Source of the DNA: JBFIHZ01 sp041601535
GTDB taxonomy: Bacteria; Pseudomonadota; Gammaproteobacteria; Xanthomonadales; SZUA-36
Assembly (NCBI GenBank): GCA_041601535.1
Contig: JBFIHZ010000130.1
Coordinates: 1 to 9,812, forward strand
DNA: 9,812 bases
Direction of reading: 5' to 3'
In this document: positions 1 through 7,900 of the stretch, in pieces
How positions within the stretch are numbered: the stretch's first letter is position 1
How the letters are laid out: the number at the start of each line of letters is the position of its first letter
Notes under the pieces: model-generated
Database searches by the model: none
The model's input: only the letters and a program-made list of their open reading frames with translations
What the model was told of the DNA's origin: nothing
Position numbers and translations under genes: made by a program

Positions 1-738
1 ATCAAACAACACCTTGCACTGGTTGTAGTAGGGAGTGGTCCGCAGATAGGCCACCAGTTCATCCACCGGGTTACCGCTGCGCCGGCCGCGTGCAATCGCA
101 CGGCCAATTTCCAGAGCCAGCGTCATGGTGCCTTTGACCGCGGCGCGTTTTACGTCGGCGCCGCTCATCGGATAGGAAGACAGGATCACGCTGCAGCCCA
201 TTTCAATGGAGGCAACGCGTACCAGGTCTTCGGCCCGTTTGGCATCGCCGGTTTCAACCACCAGCGAGTTCAAATGATCGTCCGTGACCACCAGCGGCGT
301 GCAGGAAACCCCGTAAATGCTGAAGGAAACCATCTGGATTTCCGGGAAAGCGCGGCCCATGCCATCGGCATCGACCAGCGGCAGGCCGCTGCGTGCCGCG
401 GCCATGATTGGCAGCATGGAATTCACCCCGCCTATTTCGATGGGGATGATGGCATCAGCCTTGCGGCCGGTGTATTTTTCCATGCGGCTCAGTGCCAGGT
501 CGACGTCGTCGCCACAGGCGGCCTTTTCGATCAGCACGGTAGGCGCGCCCAGCATGGCCATGGTGTAGACCACCGCATCGTCCGCCAGCTCATCCGGTTG
601 AATGATTTCCGGCATGCCGTATTGCTGGATGGCGTGCGTGGCCAGCATGCGCCCGATATACGGGTCACCACCGCCACCCGTTCCCAGGAAGGCGGCGCCG
701 CGGCCCACATCGATCAAGTCTTCAACGCTGAGTTTCAT
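1..738 (-). CDS. DUF917 / S-methyl-thiohydantoin desulfurase-like protein (partial, C-terminus off the left edge)
   Basis: This frame is open from the ATG at 738 to the window edge and gives 246 residues without a stop. It begins MKLSVEDLIDVGRGAAFLGT and continues into GGGGDPYIGR; this Gly-rich N-terminal signature is typical of DUF917 (now the S-methyl-thiohydantoin desulfurase N-terminal family). Further family-like stretches are IPIEIGGVNS, PLVDADGMGRAFPE and SSYPMSGADVKRA. The family is usually about 360 residues, so roughly two thirds is present. The start is secure: an in-frame TGA lies at 760-762, and a GGAG sits about 13 nt upstream of the ATG, a rather long spacing. Characterised members remove sulfur from a thiohydantoin ring in ergothioneine-type catabolism. 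Most members are uncharacterised, so the substrate here is inferred. It is probably the third gene of an operon with the hydantoinase-like gene and the TonB receptor. There is no signal peptide, so it is probably cytoplasmic. Confidence 0.9.
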   Translation of the reverse strand, partial: MKLSVEDLIDVGRGAAFLGTGGGGDPYIGRMLATHAIQQYGMPEIIQPDELADDAVVYTMAMLGAPTVLIEKAACGDDVDLALSRMEKYTGRKADAIIPIEIGGVNSMLPIMAAARSGLPLVDADGMGRAFPEIQMVSFSIYGVSCTPLVVTDDHLNSLVVETGDAKRAEDLVRVASIEMGCSVILSSYPMSGADVKRAAVKGTMTLALEIGRAIARGRRSGNPVDELVAYLRTTPYYNQCKVLFD

Positions 739-804
739 GTTGTGTGTGTAACTCCAGTCTCATCCGGCCCGCGCTGTCATCCGCGTGGAGGTGTGCGCAG
801 GTAT

Positions 805-2364
805 TCAGTTGATGGCCAGGCGGCCAGCCACTTTCACCCGTAACCGGACGGCACCACCTGGCACATAGGCCAGCGGCACTTCTTCGATATCCAGTGTCTC
901 GATCGAGTCCGCCGCGGCGCCGGCCTGCAAAGCCTGCTCAATGGCTTCGCTGCGGGCCTGCTCAATGGCTGATTCACGGCCGAGTTCCTCGTAGGAGAAA
1001 ACCCGGTCCGTTTCACCACTTACCTGGGCAATGGATGCCCCGATCGCATTGGCCACGCCGGCATTTTCCGGAATGACCATTTCCGAGACGCCGGGAATGT
1101 CCCGGTTGACCAGCACCGAGCCACCACCCACCAGTACCAGCGGTACCGGGTCGGCGCTGGTCTTCATACGGTCTACGCCATCGGCGATGATCTGGTGAAT
1201 GCGCGTCACAGCGGCTTCGACCAGCTCCTTGTCCAGGTGCGCGACCAGCGACCGGTCACCGAAATCCGCATAGCCGGCGGCCACGGCAATGTCACTGCTG
1301 GTTAAGGTGTCCCCGCCAAAAATCAGCCCTTTCTCAAGCAGCCGGTAGCCCACGGATTGTGGTCCGACCTGGGCCTCTGAGCCTTGTGCAAGCACCAGTG
1401 ATCCGCCACCCAGGCCCAGTGCCATTACGTCCGGCATGCGGAAGTTGGTGCGCACGCCGCCAATGTCCACCGTAACCGAGGATTCCCTGGGGAAGCCGTT
1501 ACCCAGCATGCCGATGTCGGTGGTGGTGCCGCCGATGTCCGCTACCAGCGCGTCTTTCAGGCCGGACAGGTAGGCCGCGCCGCGCATGCTGTTGGTGGGG
1601 CCGGAGGCAAACGTCAATACCGGGTATTTCTCAACAAAATCCGCCGTCATCAAGGTGCCATCGTTCTGGCTGATGTAAAACGGCGCGTCGATGTGCAATT
1701 CCCGTAAGGCGGTACGAAACGAGTTGACCACCCGCGTGGACATTTCCGCCAGGCTGGCATTCATGACTGCGGCATTTTCACGTTCCAGCAAGCCGATGCG
1801 GCCGATGGTGTGCGACAGGGTAATGGCCACATTATCCGCCGCACCGCCCATTTCATTGGCCACGATCTCGGCCGCACGTTGTTCCATGTCGCTGTTGACT
1901 GGCGAGAACAACGAGGAAATGGCCACGCTGCGCAGACCTTTCTGTTTGAACTCACGTGCTGCGCGGGCAATGGCCTGTTCGTCCAGCGGCGAGTTCAGAC
2001 GGCCATCAAACTGGTAGCCGCCGGCCACCAGGTGACGGTGATCACCAATTTCGGCCAGCAGGGCTTCCGGCCAGTCAATCAGCGGCGGGGTTCCGCGCGA
2101 AGCCGGTAACGCAATGCGGATGATGCCGACATCCAGCAGATTCTTGCGCTCTACAAAGGCGTTGGTGAAGTGCGTTGTGCCAATCATCACGCACTTAACT
2201 TCGGTGGCTTCCGCCTGCGACTGGCGCAGCACTTCGGAAATCGCATTAACAATGCCATCGCTGACATTGGCGGTGGTGGGCTGCTTGCACGCAGCCACTA
2301 CCTGGTCGCCGTCCATCAGCACGGCATCCGTATTGGTGCCGCCGACATCAACCCCGATTCTCAT
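805..2364 (-). CDS. Hydantoinase/oxoprolinase family protein (HyuA-like, ASKHA fold)
   Basis: A 519-residue cytoplasmic protein. Its N-terminus, MRIGVDVGGTNTDAVLM, is the phosphate-1 loop of the hydantoinase/oxoprolinase N-terminal domain. Residues 196-205 (ENAAVMNASL) mark the inter-domain linker. The hydantoinase A core follows, with a second phosphate motif ADIGGTTTDIGML at 275-287, a Gly-rich ALGLGGGSL at 315-323 and an adenosine-type LVGGGSVLVN at 411-420. Family members cleave hydantoin, 5-oxoproline or related cyclic amides, often using ATP. The protein is shorter than HyuA or oxoprolinase alpha regions of about 690 residues, fitting the short subfamily found beside DUF917. The frame is open upstream to 2619, but I chose the ATG at 2364: the conserved motif begins there, and a longer protein would overlap the receptor gene. 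A modest GGGCGG lies just upstream. The gap to the receptor stop is 19 nt, so co-transcription and perhaps translational coupling are likely. No HyuB partner is visible. Confidence 0.92.
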   Translation of the reverse strand: MRIGVDVGGTNTDAVLMDGDQVVAACKQPTTANVSDGIVNAISEVLRQSQAEATEVKCVMIGTTHFTNAFVERKNLLDVGIIRIALPASRGTPPLIDWPEALLAEIGDHRHLVAGGYQFDGRLNSPLDEQAIARAAREFKQKGLRSVAISSLFSPVNSDMEQRAAEIVANEMGGAADNVAITLSHTIGRIGLLERENAAVMNASLAEMSTRVVNSFRTALRELHIDAPFYISQNDGTLMTADFVEKYPVLTFASGPTNSMRGAAYLSGLKDALVADIGGTTTDIGMLGNGFPRESSVTVDIGGVRTNFRMPDVMALGLGGGSLVLAQGSEAQVGPQSVGYRLLEKGLIFGGDTLTSSDIAVAAGYADFGDRSLVAHLDKELVEAAVTRIHQIIADGVDRMKTSADPVPLVLVGGGSVLVNRDIPGVSEMVIPENAGVANAIGASIAQVSGETDRVFSYEELGRESAIEQARSEAIEQALQAGAAADSIETLDIEEVPLAYVPGGAVRLRVKVAGRLAIN

Positions 2365-2383
2365 GGTTATCCGCCCGGTTGCT

Positions 2384-4591
2384 TCAGAAGTTGTAAGACA
2401 GGCTGACGCCATAAGTGCGCGGTGGTCCGAAAATCTGTACCGGGCCCGCCACGCCGCCGGTAAAGCCACCGACGCGGTAGTCACTGTCTGCCAGGTTACG
2501 GCCCCACAGTGATGCGTCCCAGCGGCCATCGGCGGAGGCGATGCCGATGCGGGCATTGAACAGCCAGTAACCGTCCTCGCGCAGGAAGGGTGTTTCGTAG
2601 ATGTCGAAGTACACATCATCCTGGTAGCTGAAATCGCCTTGCACGAACCAGTAGCTGCTGCCGGTGCTCATGAACTCGTAACGGGCGCGTCCGTTGAGGT
2701 TCCACTTGGGTGATACCGCCGGTTTGCCGCCGGGCTGGACTTCGGCAATAAACGGGTCAGTGATTTCCGCATCCAGGTAGCCCACGCCAAGGGATACATC
2801 AAGCCCTTCAGCGGGCCGGGCGTGCAGGTCGATTTCAACGCCGAACACCTCGGCATCGCCGATATTCTGCAGTGCAAACAGGTTTTCCACGCCGCCAGCG
2901 CCACCTTCGATGGTGCCCTGGGCCTGCAGGTTTTCGTAGTCGTAGAAAAACACGGCGGAATTAAGTTGTACCGAACCATCGGCCAGGGTCATTTTGGAAC
3001 CGAGTTCGTAAGCCAGAACAGTCTCTTCATCAAACGGAATGATGTTGGCCGGGCTGAATACCAGCGTGCCCTGGAAGCCACCCGATTTGAAGCCTTCGCT
3101 GATGCTGCCGTAGAGCAGCGTGTCGTCATTCAGCTGAAAGTCCAGGCCGATTTTTCCGGAAACTGCGCTGAAGTCCTTCTGGTAGGAGGCCGGGGGAAAC
3201 AGCAAACCGTTTTCAACCGGACCGGACTCGCCGGGGCCCGGTTCTGCTGTCCACGGTGTGCTGACGTTGTTCAGTTCCTTGTCTTCCTCGGTGTAGCGCA
3301 AGCCGCCAGTCAGTTTCCAGCGGTCGGCGAAGTCCCATTCAAGCTGGCCAAAAACGGCCTTGGACGTTGATTTCTGCTGGAAGGTGTTACCCAGCGAGTC
3401 GAGAATGGCGTACGACGAGGGGACCCCAAAGATGAATGGCGGGAACCCTGCACCGGTGGTCTGGTAAACCGTTTCGTCGTCGATTTCATCCTTGCTGTAA
3501 TACAGGCCGGCCACCCAGTTGACCGTTTCGGCCTGGTTGGGGGCCAGGCGGATTTCCTGGGTGAACTGGCTGATATCGCTGATCAGCACCTGGTCGATGC
3601 GGCCATCTTTGACCTGCCCGTCGGTGTCGCCGAATTCGAACCGGTCCAGTTCATCGTGTGCGCTGACGGAGGTCAGGGTAACGCTACCCAGGTCCCAGTT
3701 GGCGATCAGGGAAACACCATTGGAGTCGTTGTCGCGGTACGGAACGCCGTCAAATGTGTCAATGGTACCGGTAGAGGTGTCATTGCTGCCCATGCCGCCG
3801 ACGTTGAAGCTGTTGAGGTCTGATTTGTCTGTGCCGCCGTGTACATTCAGGCGGAATTCCAGCGTGTCGCTGGCCTGCCAGTCCAGCATGGCGCGCCAGG
3901 AAACCCGGTTGAGCCCGCCATGCGTTTCACCGGTAGTGAGGTTTTTCTGGTAGCCATCGCTTTGCGTGGTGTTGAATGCCACCCGGGCCTTCAGCGTGTC
4001 ACTGAGGGGGCCGCTGATGGCGCCCTCAATTTCATGGTAGCCGTAGTTGCCAAACTCCAGGTCAGCCGAAGCCGAAAATTCTTCTGTTGGCGCTTTGCTG
4101 ATATACAGCACCGCGCCGCCGGTGGTGTTGCGGCCATACAAGGTGCCTTGCGGGCCTTTCAATACCTCGACCCGCTCGGTGTCAAACATCTGAAACAGCA
4201 TCATGGCGGGCGATGCGATGTAGACCTGGTCTACGTAGGAGCCCACCGAGGTACCCTGGTTGATGGCGTAGTCGTTCACCCCGACGCCACGAATGGTGAA
4301 GTTGGGAATGCTGGTGACCAGCGTATTAACCGAGAAGTTGGTGGTCTGGCTGGCGACGTCCGCCGGCTGGGAGAACGCCAGATCCTTGATGGTGCTGGCA
4401 TCAAATGCGGTAATGGCGATGCCGACATCATTAATGTTCTGTTCGCGTTTTTGCGCGGTTACGATGACTTCTTCCAGCGCGCGCTCGGAGCGACGTGCAT
4501 CCTGTGCGAGCACCGACGATGGAATGGAAAGAGCCACCAACAGGGCCACGCCGGTCAGGGGTGCGCTGATATAACGTGATGCAGGTGTCAT
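2384..4591 (-). CDS. TonB-dependent outer-membrane receptor
   Basis: 735 residues, the usual length for the family. Residues 1-29 form a signal peptide (hydrophobic LTGVALLVALSIPSSVLA, predicted cleavage before QDA). A TonB-box-like EEVIVTAQ lies at about 40-47. The plug domain spans about 50-165 and contains FTIRGVGVNDY and the hallmark VEVLKGPQGTLYGRNTTGGA. The rest is a 22-strand-type beta barrel with alternating aromatic strands, for example LTGGLRYTEEDKEL and GSISEGFKSGGFQGTL, ending in the outer-membrane insertion signal VSLSYNF with terminal Phe. It would import a ligand across the outer membrane using ExbB/ExbD/TonB energy. The family includes siderophore, cobalamin, sugar and small-organic-molecule transporters, and the sequence does not name the ligand. 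Its place at the head of a hydantoinase/DUF917 operon suggests a heterocyclic organic nutrient. The start ATG at 4591 has a GAGG (4600-4603) at 8-nt spacing, and the control region upstream carries repeated TTGGACAG sites. Confidence 0.95.
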   Translation of the reverse strand: MTPASRYISAPLTGVALLVALSIPSSVLAQDARRSERALEEVIVTAQKREQNINDVGIAITAFDASTIKDLAFSQPADVASQTTNFSVNTLVTSIPNFTIRGVGVNDYAINQGTSVGSYVDQVYIASPAMMLFQMFDTERVEVLKGPQGTLYGRNTTGGAVLYISKAPTEEFSASADLEFGNYGYHEIEGAISGPLSDTLKARVAFNTTQSDGYQKNLTTGETHGGLNRVSWRAMLDWQASDTLEFRLNVHGGTDKSDLNSFNVGGMGSNDTSTGTIDTFDGVPYRDNDSNGVSLIANWDLGSVTLTSVSAHDELDRFEFGDTDGQVKDGRIDQVLISDISQFTQEIRLAPNQAETVNWVAGLYYSKDEIDDETVYQTTGAGFPPFIFGVPSSYAILDSLGNTFQQKSTSKAVFGQLEWDFADRWKLTGGLRYTEEDKELNNVSTPWTAEPGPGESGPVENGLLFPPASYQKDFSAVSGKIGLDFQLNDDTLLYGSISEGFKSGGFQGTLVFSPANIIPFDEETVLAYELGSKMTLADGSVQLNSAVFFYDYENLQAQGTIEGGAGGVENLFALQNIGDAEVFGVEIDLHARPAEGLDVSLGVGYLDAEITDPFIAEVQPGGKPAVSPKWNLNGRARYEFMSTGSSYWFVQGDFSYQDDVYFDIYETPFLREDGYWLFNARIGIASADGRWDASLWGRNLADSDYRVGGFTGGVAGPVQIFGPPRTYGVSLSYNF

Positions 4592-4599
4592 GTGCTTTG

Positions 4600-4603
4600 C
4601 CTC
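4600..4603 (-). promoter_or_regulatory. Ribosome binding site of the TonB receptor gene
   Basis: The minus strand reads GAGG, then 8 nt, then the ATG at 4591. This Shine-Dalgarno match supports that start. The signal peptide begins directly after it. Confidence 0.6.
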
Positions 4604-4731
4604 GGTCTGGTTCCTGGGTTGTTGCCCGCCGGGATCATGCCCGGCAAGTCGCTGTGCTATTCATGACGCAAGCGTTGCTGGCCATGCCATTACAAACTAC
4701 TGTCTGGCTCAAGCCGGTCGCAATGCCGTAA

Positions 4732-4804
4732 TTGGACAGTAATGGTGGAGATTTGGACAGCCGGTGCGGGGTGGAATCTTTCCCATACCTGTCGGATTGG
4801 ACAG
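4732..4804. repeat. Three direct repeats of TTGGACAG
   Basis: Identical octamers start at 4732, 4753 and 4797. They are spaced 21 and 44 bp apart, close to two and four turns of B-DNA, so a protein bound to each would lie on the same face of the helix. They sit 141, 162 and 206 bp upstream of the receptor ATG. A half-site in the opposite orientation, CTGTC, occurs at 4700-4704. This is the arrangement of an operator array; the regulator is unknown. Confidence 0.6.
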
Positions 4805-4806
4805 GT
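4787..4806. promoter_or_regulatory. Candidate operator, 20-bp dyad ACCTGTC-N6-GACAGGT
   Basis: A perfect 7-bp inverted repeat (4787-4793 and 4800-4806) separated by the 6-bp spacer GGATTG. Its right arm overlaps the third TTGGACAG copy. The size and symmetry fit a dimeric helix-turn-helix regulator such as a GntR-, LysR- or IclR-type protein. No regulator gene is in the window, so the family cannot be assigned. Confidence 0.45.
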
Positions 4807-4875
4807 TTGGCCCGGGCGAAAGTTGCCCTGGCCGGTTCGCTCGCGGGCAGACTGCATCCGGTTTCACTGCGCTCC

Positions 4876-4903
4876 AAAAAAAAGCGGCTGCAAAAGCAGC
4901 CGC
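4876..4903 (-). terminator. Rho-independent terminator of the DUF11 gene
   Basis: A perfect 8-bp stem (arms 4884-4891 and 4896-4903, GCGGCTGC with its complement) has a 4-nt loop. On the minus strand eight T residues (complement of A at 4876-4883) follow it. It lies 67 nt past the stop codon of the DUF11/IPTL protein, and separates that gene from the receptor operon. Confidence 0.88.
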
Positions 4904-4936
4904 AACTCTACAGGCTTATCCCGCCACCTGGCGATT

Positions 4937-4960
4937 CCCGCGGTGGAGACCCACCGCGGG
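4937..4960 (-). repeat. Perfect 10-bp hairpin just after the DUF11 gene stop
   Basis: Arms CCCGCGGTGG (4937-4946) and CCACCGCGGG (4951-4960) are exactly complementary around a 4-nt loop, 10 nt beyond the stop codon. No T-tract follows, so it is not a classical intrinsic terminator. It may protect the 3' end of the mRNA from exonucleases, or act together with the terminator downstream. Confidence 0.7.
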
Positions 4961-4970
4961 AGCGCTCAGG

Positions 4971-7900
4971 CTATGCGAGACGTCGGAACGCCATCACTCC
5001 AACACCCAACATGAGCAATACCAGGAGAGCTTTACCGTACTCACTCAGTGTCGGGATTCCTTCAAAGAACACCGTGTTGGTGACGGTGCAGCTGTCGCCT
5101 ACCCCGGCGCTGACTTCGATGTCCAGGCAGCCGTTGTCGGTTTCAATGCCGCTGTCAAACACGGTTTCAAACACCCAGCAACTGGTGCCGGGGTAATCCG
5201 GGATAACCTCTGCAACAAAGGTGTCGGAGGTGTTGCCTTCATAGGTTTTACACCATTCACCGATGAGTATCAGTCCATCGGCCGACTCCGTTTGCGCAAC
5301 GCCGCCATAACAGCCGAGTGGCAGTTTGGGCGCTGGTGAACCAGCGGACTGGTCGTCAAACAGCGAGGTGCCGCCGACGATTTCGCTGGTGCAGTACAGG
5401 GTCAGCACGTAATCCATGTTGACCTGGTTGCCGCCGTTGCCGTCGATAATCCAGTCTTTTTCGATCACCACGTCAACCGCACCCGGTGTATTGGTGATTT
5501 CGCAGACCAATTCCGCCGCGCCCGCCACATTCTCATAGAGGCAGCGGGTGTCGCTGTTGGTGTCGCCATCGTAGTAGTCCGGAATATAACCGTTGGGAAC
5601 GGTTTCCGTGATGACGCAATCCATTTCGCCCGGATCGTACTCCGTCACGATAAAGGTGACACCTTCTTCTTCGGTGATCATCTTGGACTGATCCAGCGGC
5701 AGCCCGGTGTTGCAGCTGATATTCACTTCCACCGCGGCCGGGTTGTCATCGGTAAAGTCCTTGGTCACGGTAAAGCTGGCGCGGCCAAGCAACACTTCGG
5801 TGGTGTCGTCATCGGAGTTGTCATCCGGGTTGGGATCCTCGGTATCGGAAGTCACCACAACGGTATTGTTCAGCTCACCGGTCTGGGTGGGCGTTACCAC
5901 GATGGTTATGGTGGCTCCGCTGGTGGTCACCGTACCCAGGTCACAGGTGACTACTCCGGCAGCTTCGCTGCAGGAACCCTGGCTTGAACTGGCTGACTCA
6001 AACTGCACGCCAGCGGGCAGTTGATCCGTCACCTGCACGTTCTCGGCATCGTCCGGACCGGCATTGCTGATGGCCAGCGTCCAGGTCAGAGGCTCGTTCA
6101 GATAAGCCGGATTGGGCGAACTGGTCTTGATCACGGACAGGTCTGCTTCACGGATACGCGCCGTGTTGGTGTCGGTGGCGGTATTGTCATCCGTGTTCGG
6201 GTCGTCAAGCTGGGAATCCACCGTGGCGGTGTTGTTCAGCTCGCCGGCTGCGGTGGGGGTCACCTCGATGGTGATGGTGGCGCCACTGCCGCTGTTGACC
6301 GTGCCCAGGTTGCAGGTCACCGTTCCGGCGGCTTCACCGCAACTGCCCTGGCTTGGTGAGGCCAGAACAAAGTCGACGGAGGCGGGTAACACATCCACGA
6401 CCTGCACCAGGGTGGCATTGTCCGGACCGGCGTTGCTGATATTCAGCGTGTAGGTCAGGGTTTCGTCCACAATGGCCGGGTTGGGGTCGCTGGACTTGGT
6501 AATGGCCAGGTCTGCTTCGCCCGGACCGACGGTGGATGTTTCATCGTCCTCATTGTCACTGGGGTCCGGGTCGCTAACATCTGCGGCGACTACAGCCGTG
6601 TTGTTGATATCCCCCGTAATGGTGGGAATGACCACCAGGGTTATAGTGGCGCCAGCGCCATTGGCGACCGCACCCAGGTTACAGGTGACGGTGCCGGCTG
6701 CATGGCTGCAGTTTCCCTGCGAGGCATTGGCCGAAACAAAGGTCAGGCCGCCCGGCAGAACATCCGTCACGACCACGCTGCCGGCGTCATCCGGGCCTGC
6801 ATTGGCGACGTCCAGTATATAGGTCAGCTGCTGGCCAACCACTACCGGGTCGGGCGCGTCGGTTTTCACAATGCTGATATCGGCTTCGGCATCCGGCACC
6901 ACTTCAACCGTGCTGCCTTCAATGTCGTCGTTATTGTCCGGATCGGGGTCATCAACATCCGAACTGACTTGTGCGGTATGTGTCAGCACACCCGGCAGCA
7001 GCGGTGTCATTTCAATCACCACATCCGCCGTACCCCCATCGGGAACAGTGCCCAGGTTGCAAATCACCTGCGTGGCGGTGACGATGCAGCTGCCTTGAGA
7101 CTCCGTCACGCTGTCGATATTAACGCCAGCGGGAATGTCGTAGACCAAAACGGTATTGGTGGCATCATCCGGGCCGTCGTTGGCGACATCCAGCGTAACG
7201 GTCAGGGTGTTACCGGCGATCACCGGGTCGGGCGCATCAGAAATGGTTACAGCCAGGTCGGCGGAACCGGCGGCCGGGCTGATGGTGGTGTTTTCGGTGT
7301 CGCTGTTGTCATCCGGGTTTGGATCAGCGGCATCGGAAGTCACGACGGCGGTATTGGATATGTCGCCGACGCCACTGGGTGTGCCGTTAATGGTTACCGT
7401 GGCATTGCCGCCGCTGGCGATATCACCCAGGTTGCAGGTGACTACGCCGCTGCTTTCACCGCAGCTGCCCTGGCTGGCATTGGCAGAATCAAAGCTGAAT
7501 GCGCCAGGCAGGGTATCGCTGACCACCACGTTGGTGGCGGTATCCGGTCCGGCATTGTCGATGGTCAGTGTGTAGGACATTGGCTGGCCGGACTCAACCG
7601 GGTCAGCGCTGTCAGACTTGGTCAGCGACAGGTCGGCTGAGGAGCAGGTAACCTCGGCCTTTGACTGGGAGATGATCACATCACCACTGACATCGGTGAT
7701 GATGGCGGCAATCGGCAGGTTTTCCAGCGTGATGTGGATGGCATTAACGGTGATGCCACGGCTGGTTACCCCGTCGCCGGAAAGAATCTGTTCGTTCAGT
7801 ACGATCCGCAGATGGCCGCCGAGCAAATCAAGGTCCAGCAGCACGGTATTGGGCGCCGGGTTGGCTGCCAGCGCGCCGGTTATGCCGACCAGTTCGGCCA

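Larger units (their letters stand above)
4592..4875 (-). promoter_or_regulatory. Control region upstream of the receptor-hydantoinase-DUF917 operon
   Basis: This gene-free stretch lies between the terminator of the DUF11 gene and the receptor start, and is where the operon promoter should be. It contains three TTGGACAG octamers (4732-4739, 4753-4760, 4797-4804), a 20-bp dyad overlapping the last copy, and a 6-bp hairpin (arms 4628-4633 and 4640-4645) that would sit in the receptor 5' untranslated region. I could not find a convincing pair of -35 and -10 hexamers with 16-18 nt spacing, nor a sigma-54 site with correct GG-N10-GC spacing. The promoter may therefore depend on an activator, or lie in weak matches I cannot resolve by eye. 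Confidence 0.5.

Noticed and set aside
274..843. Plus-strand open frame of 189 codons at the left end
   Set aside because: It lies antisense to the DUF917 gene, whose minus frame carries clear family motifs. The plus-strand product is His- and Gly-rich with no recognisable domain, typical of a shadow frame in GC-rich DNA.
2365..2619. N-terminal extension of the hydantoinase-like frame to 2619
   Set aside because: The extra 85 residues overlap the receptor coding sequence in another frame and show no conservation-like features. The true N-terminal motif MRIGVDVGG starts at 2364.
3839..4579. Plus-strand open frame of 246 codons opposite the receptor gene
   Set aside because: It is antisense to the signal peptide and plug of the TonB receptor, and its translation has no known domain or secretion signal.
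4655..4690. Sigma-54 promoter upstream of the receptor (TGGCC...TTGC)
   Set aside because: The GG-to-GC spacing is 12 nt where 10 is required, so it does not fit the -24/-12 element.
4635..4877. Minus-strand 80-codon frame in the receptor control region
   Set aside because: It spans the operator-like repeats, begins inside the terminator and has no domain character.
6702..7640. Plus-strand open frame of 312 codons opposite the DUF11 repeats
   Set aside because: Its apparent repeats merely mirror the DUF11 repeat unit on the other strand. Composition (His, Ile, Gly, Arg) fits a reverse-complement shadow.
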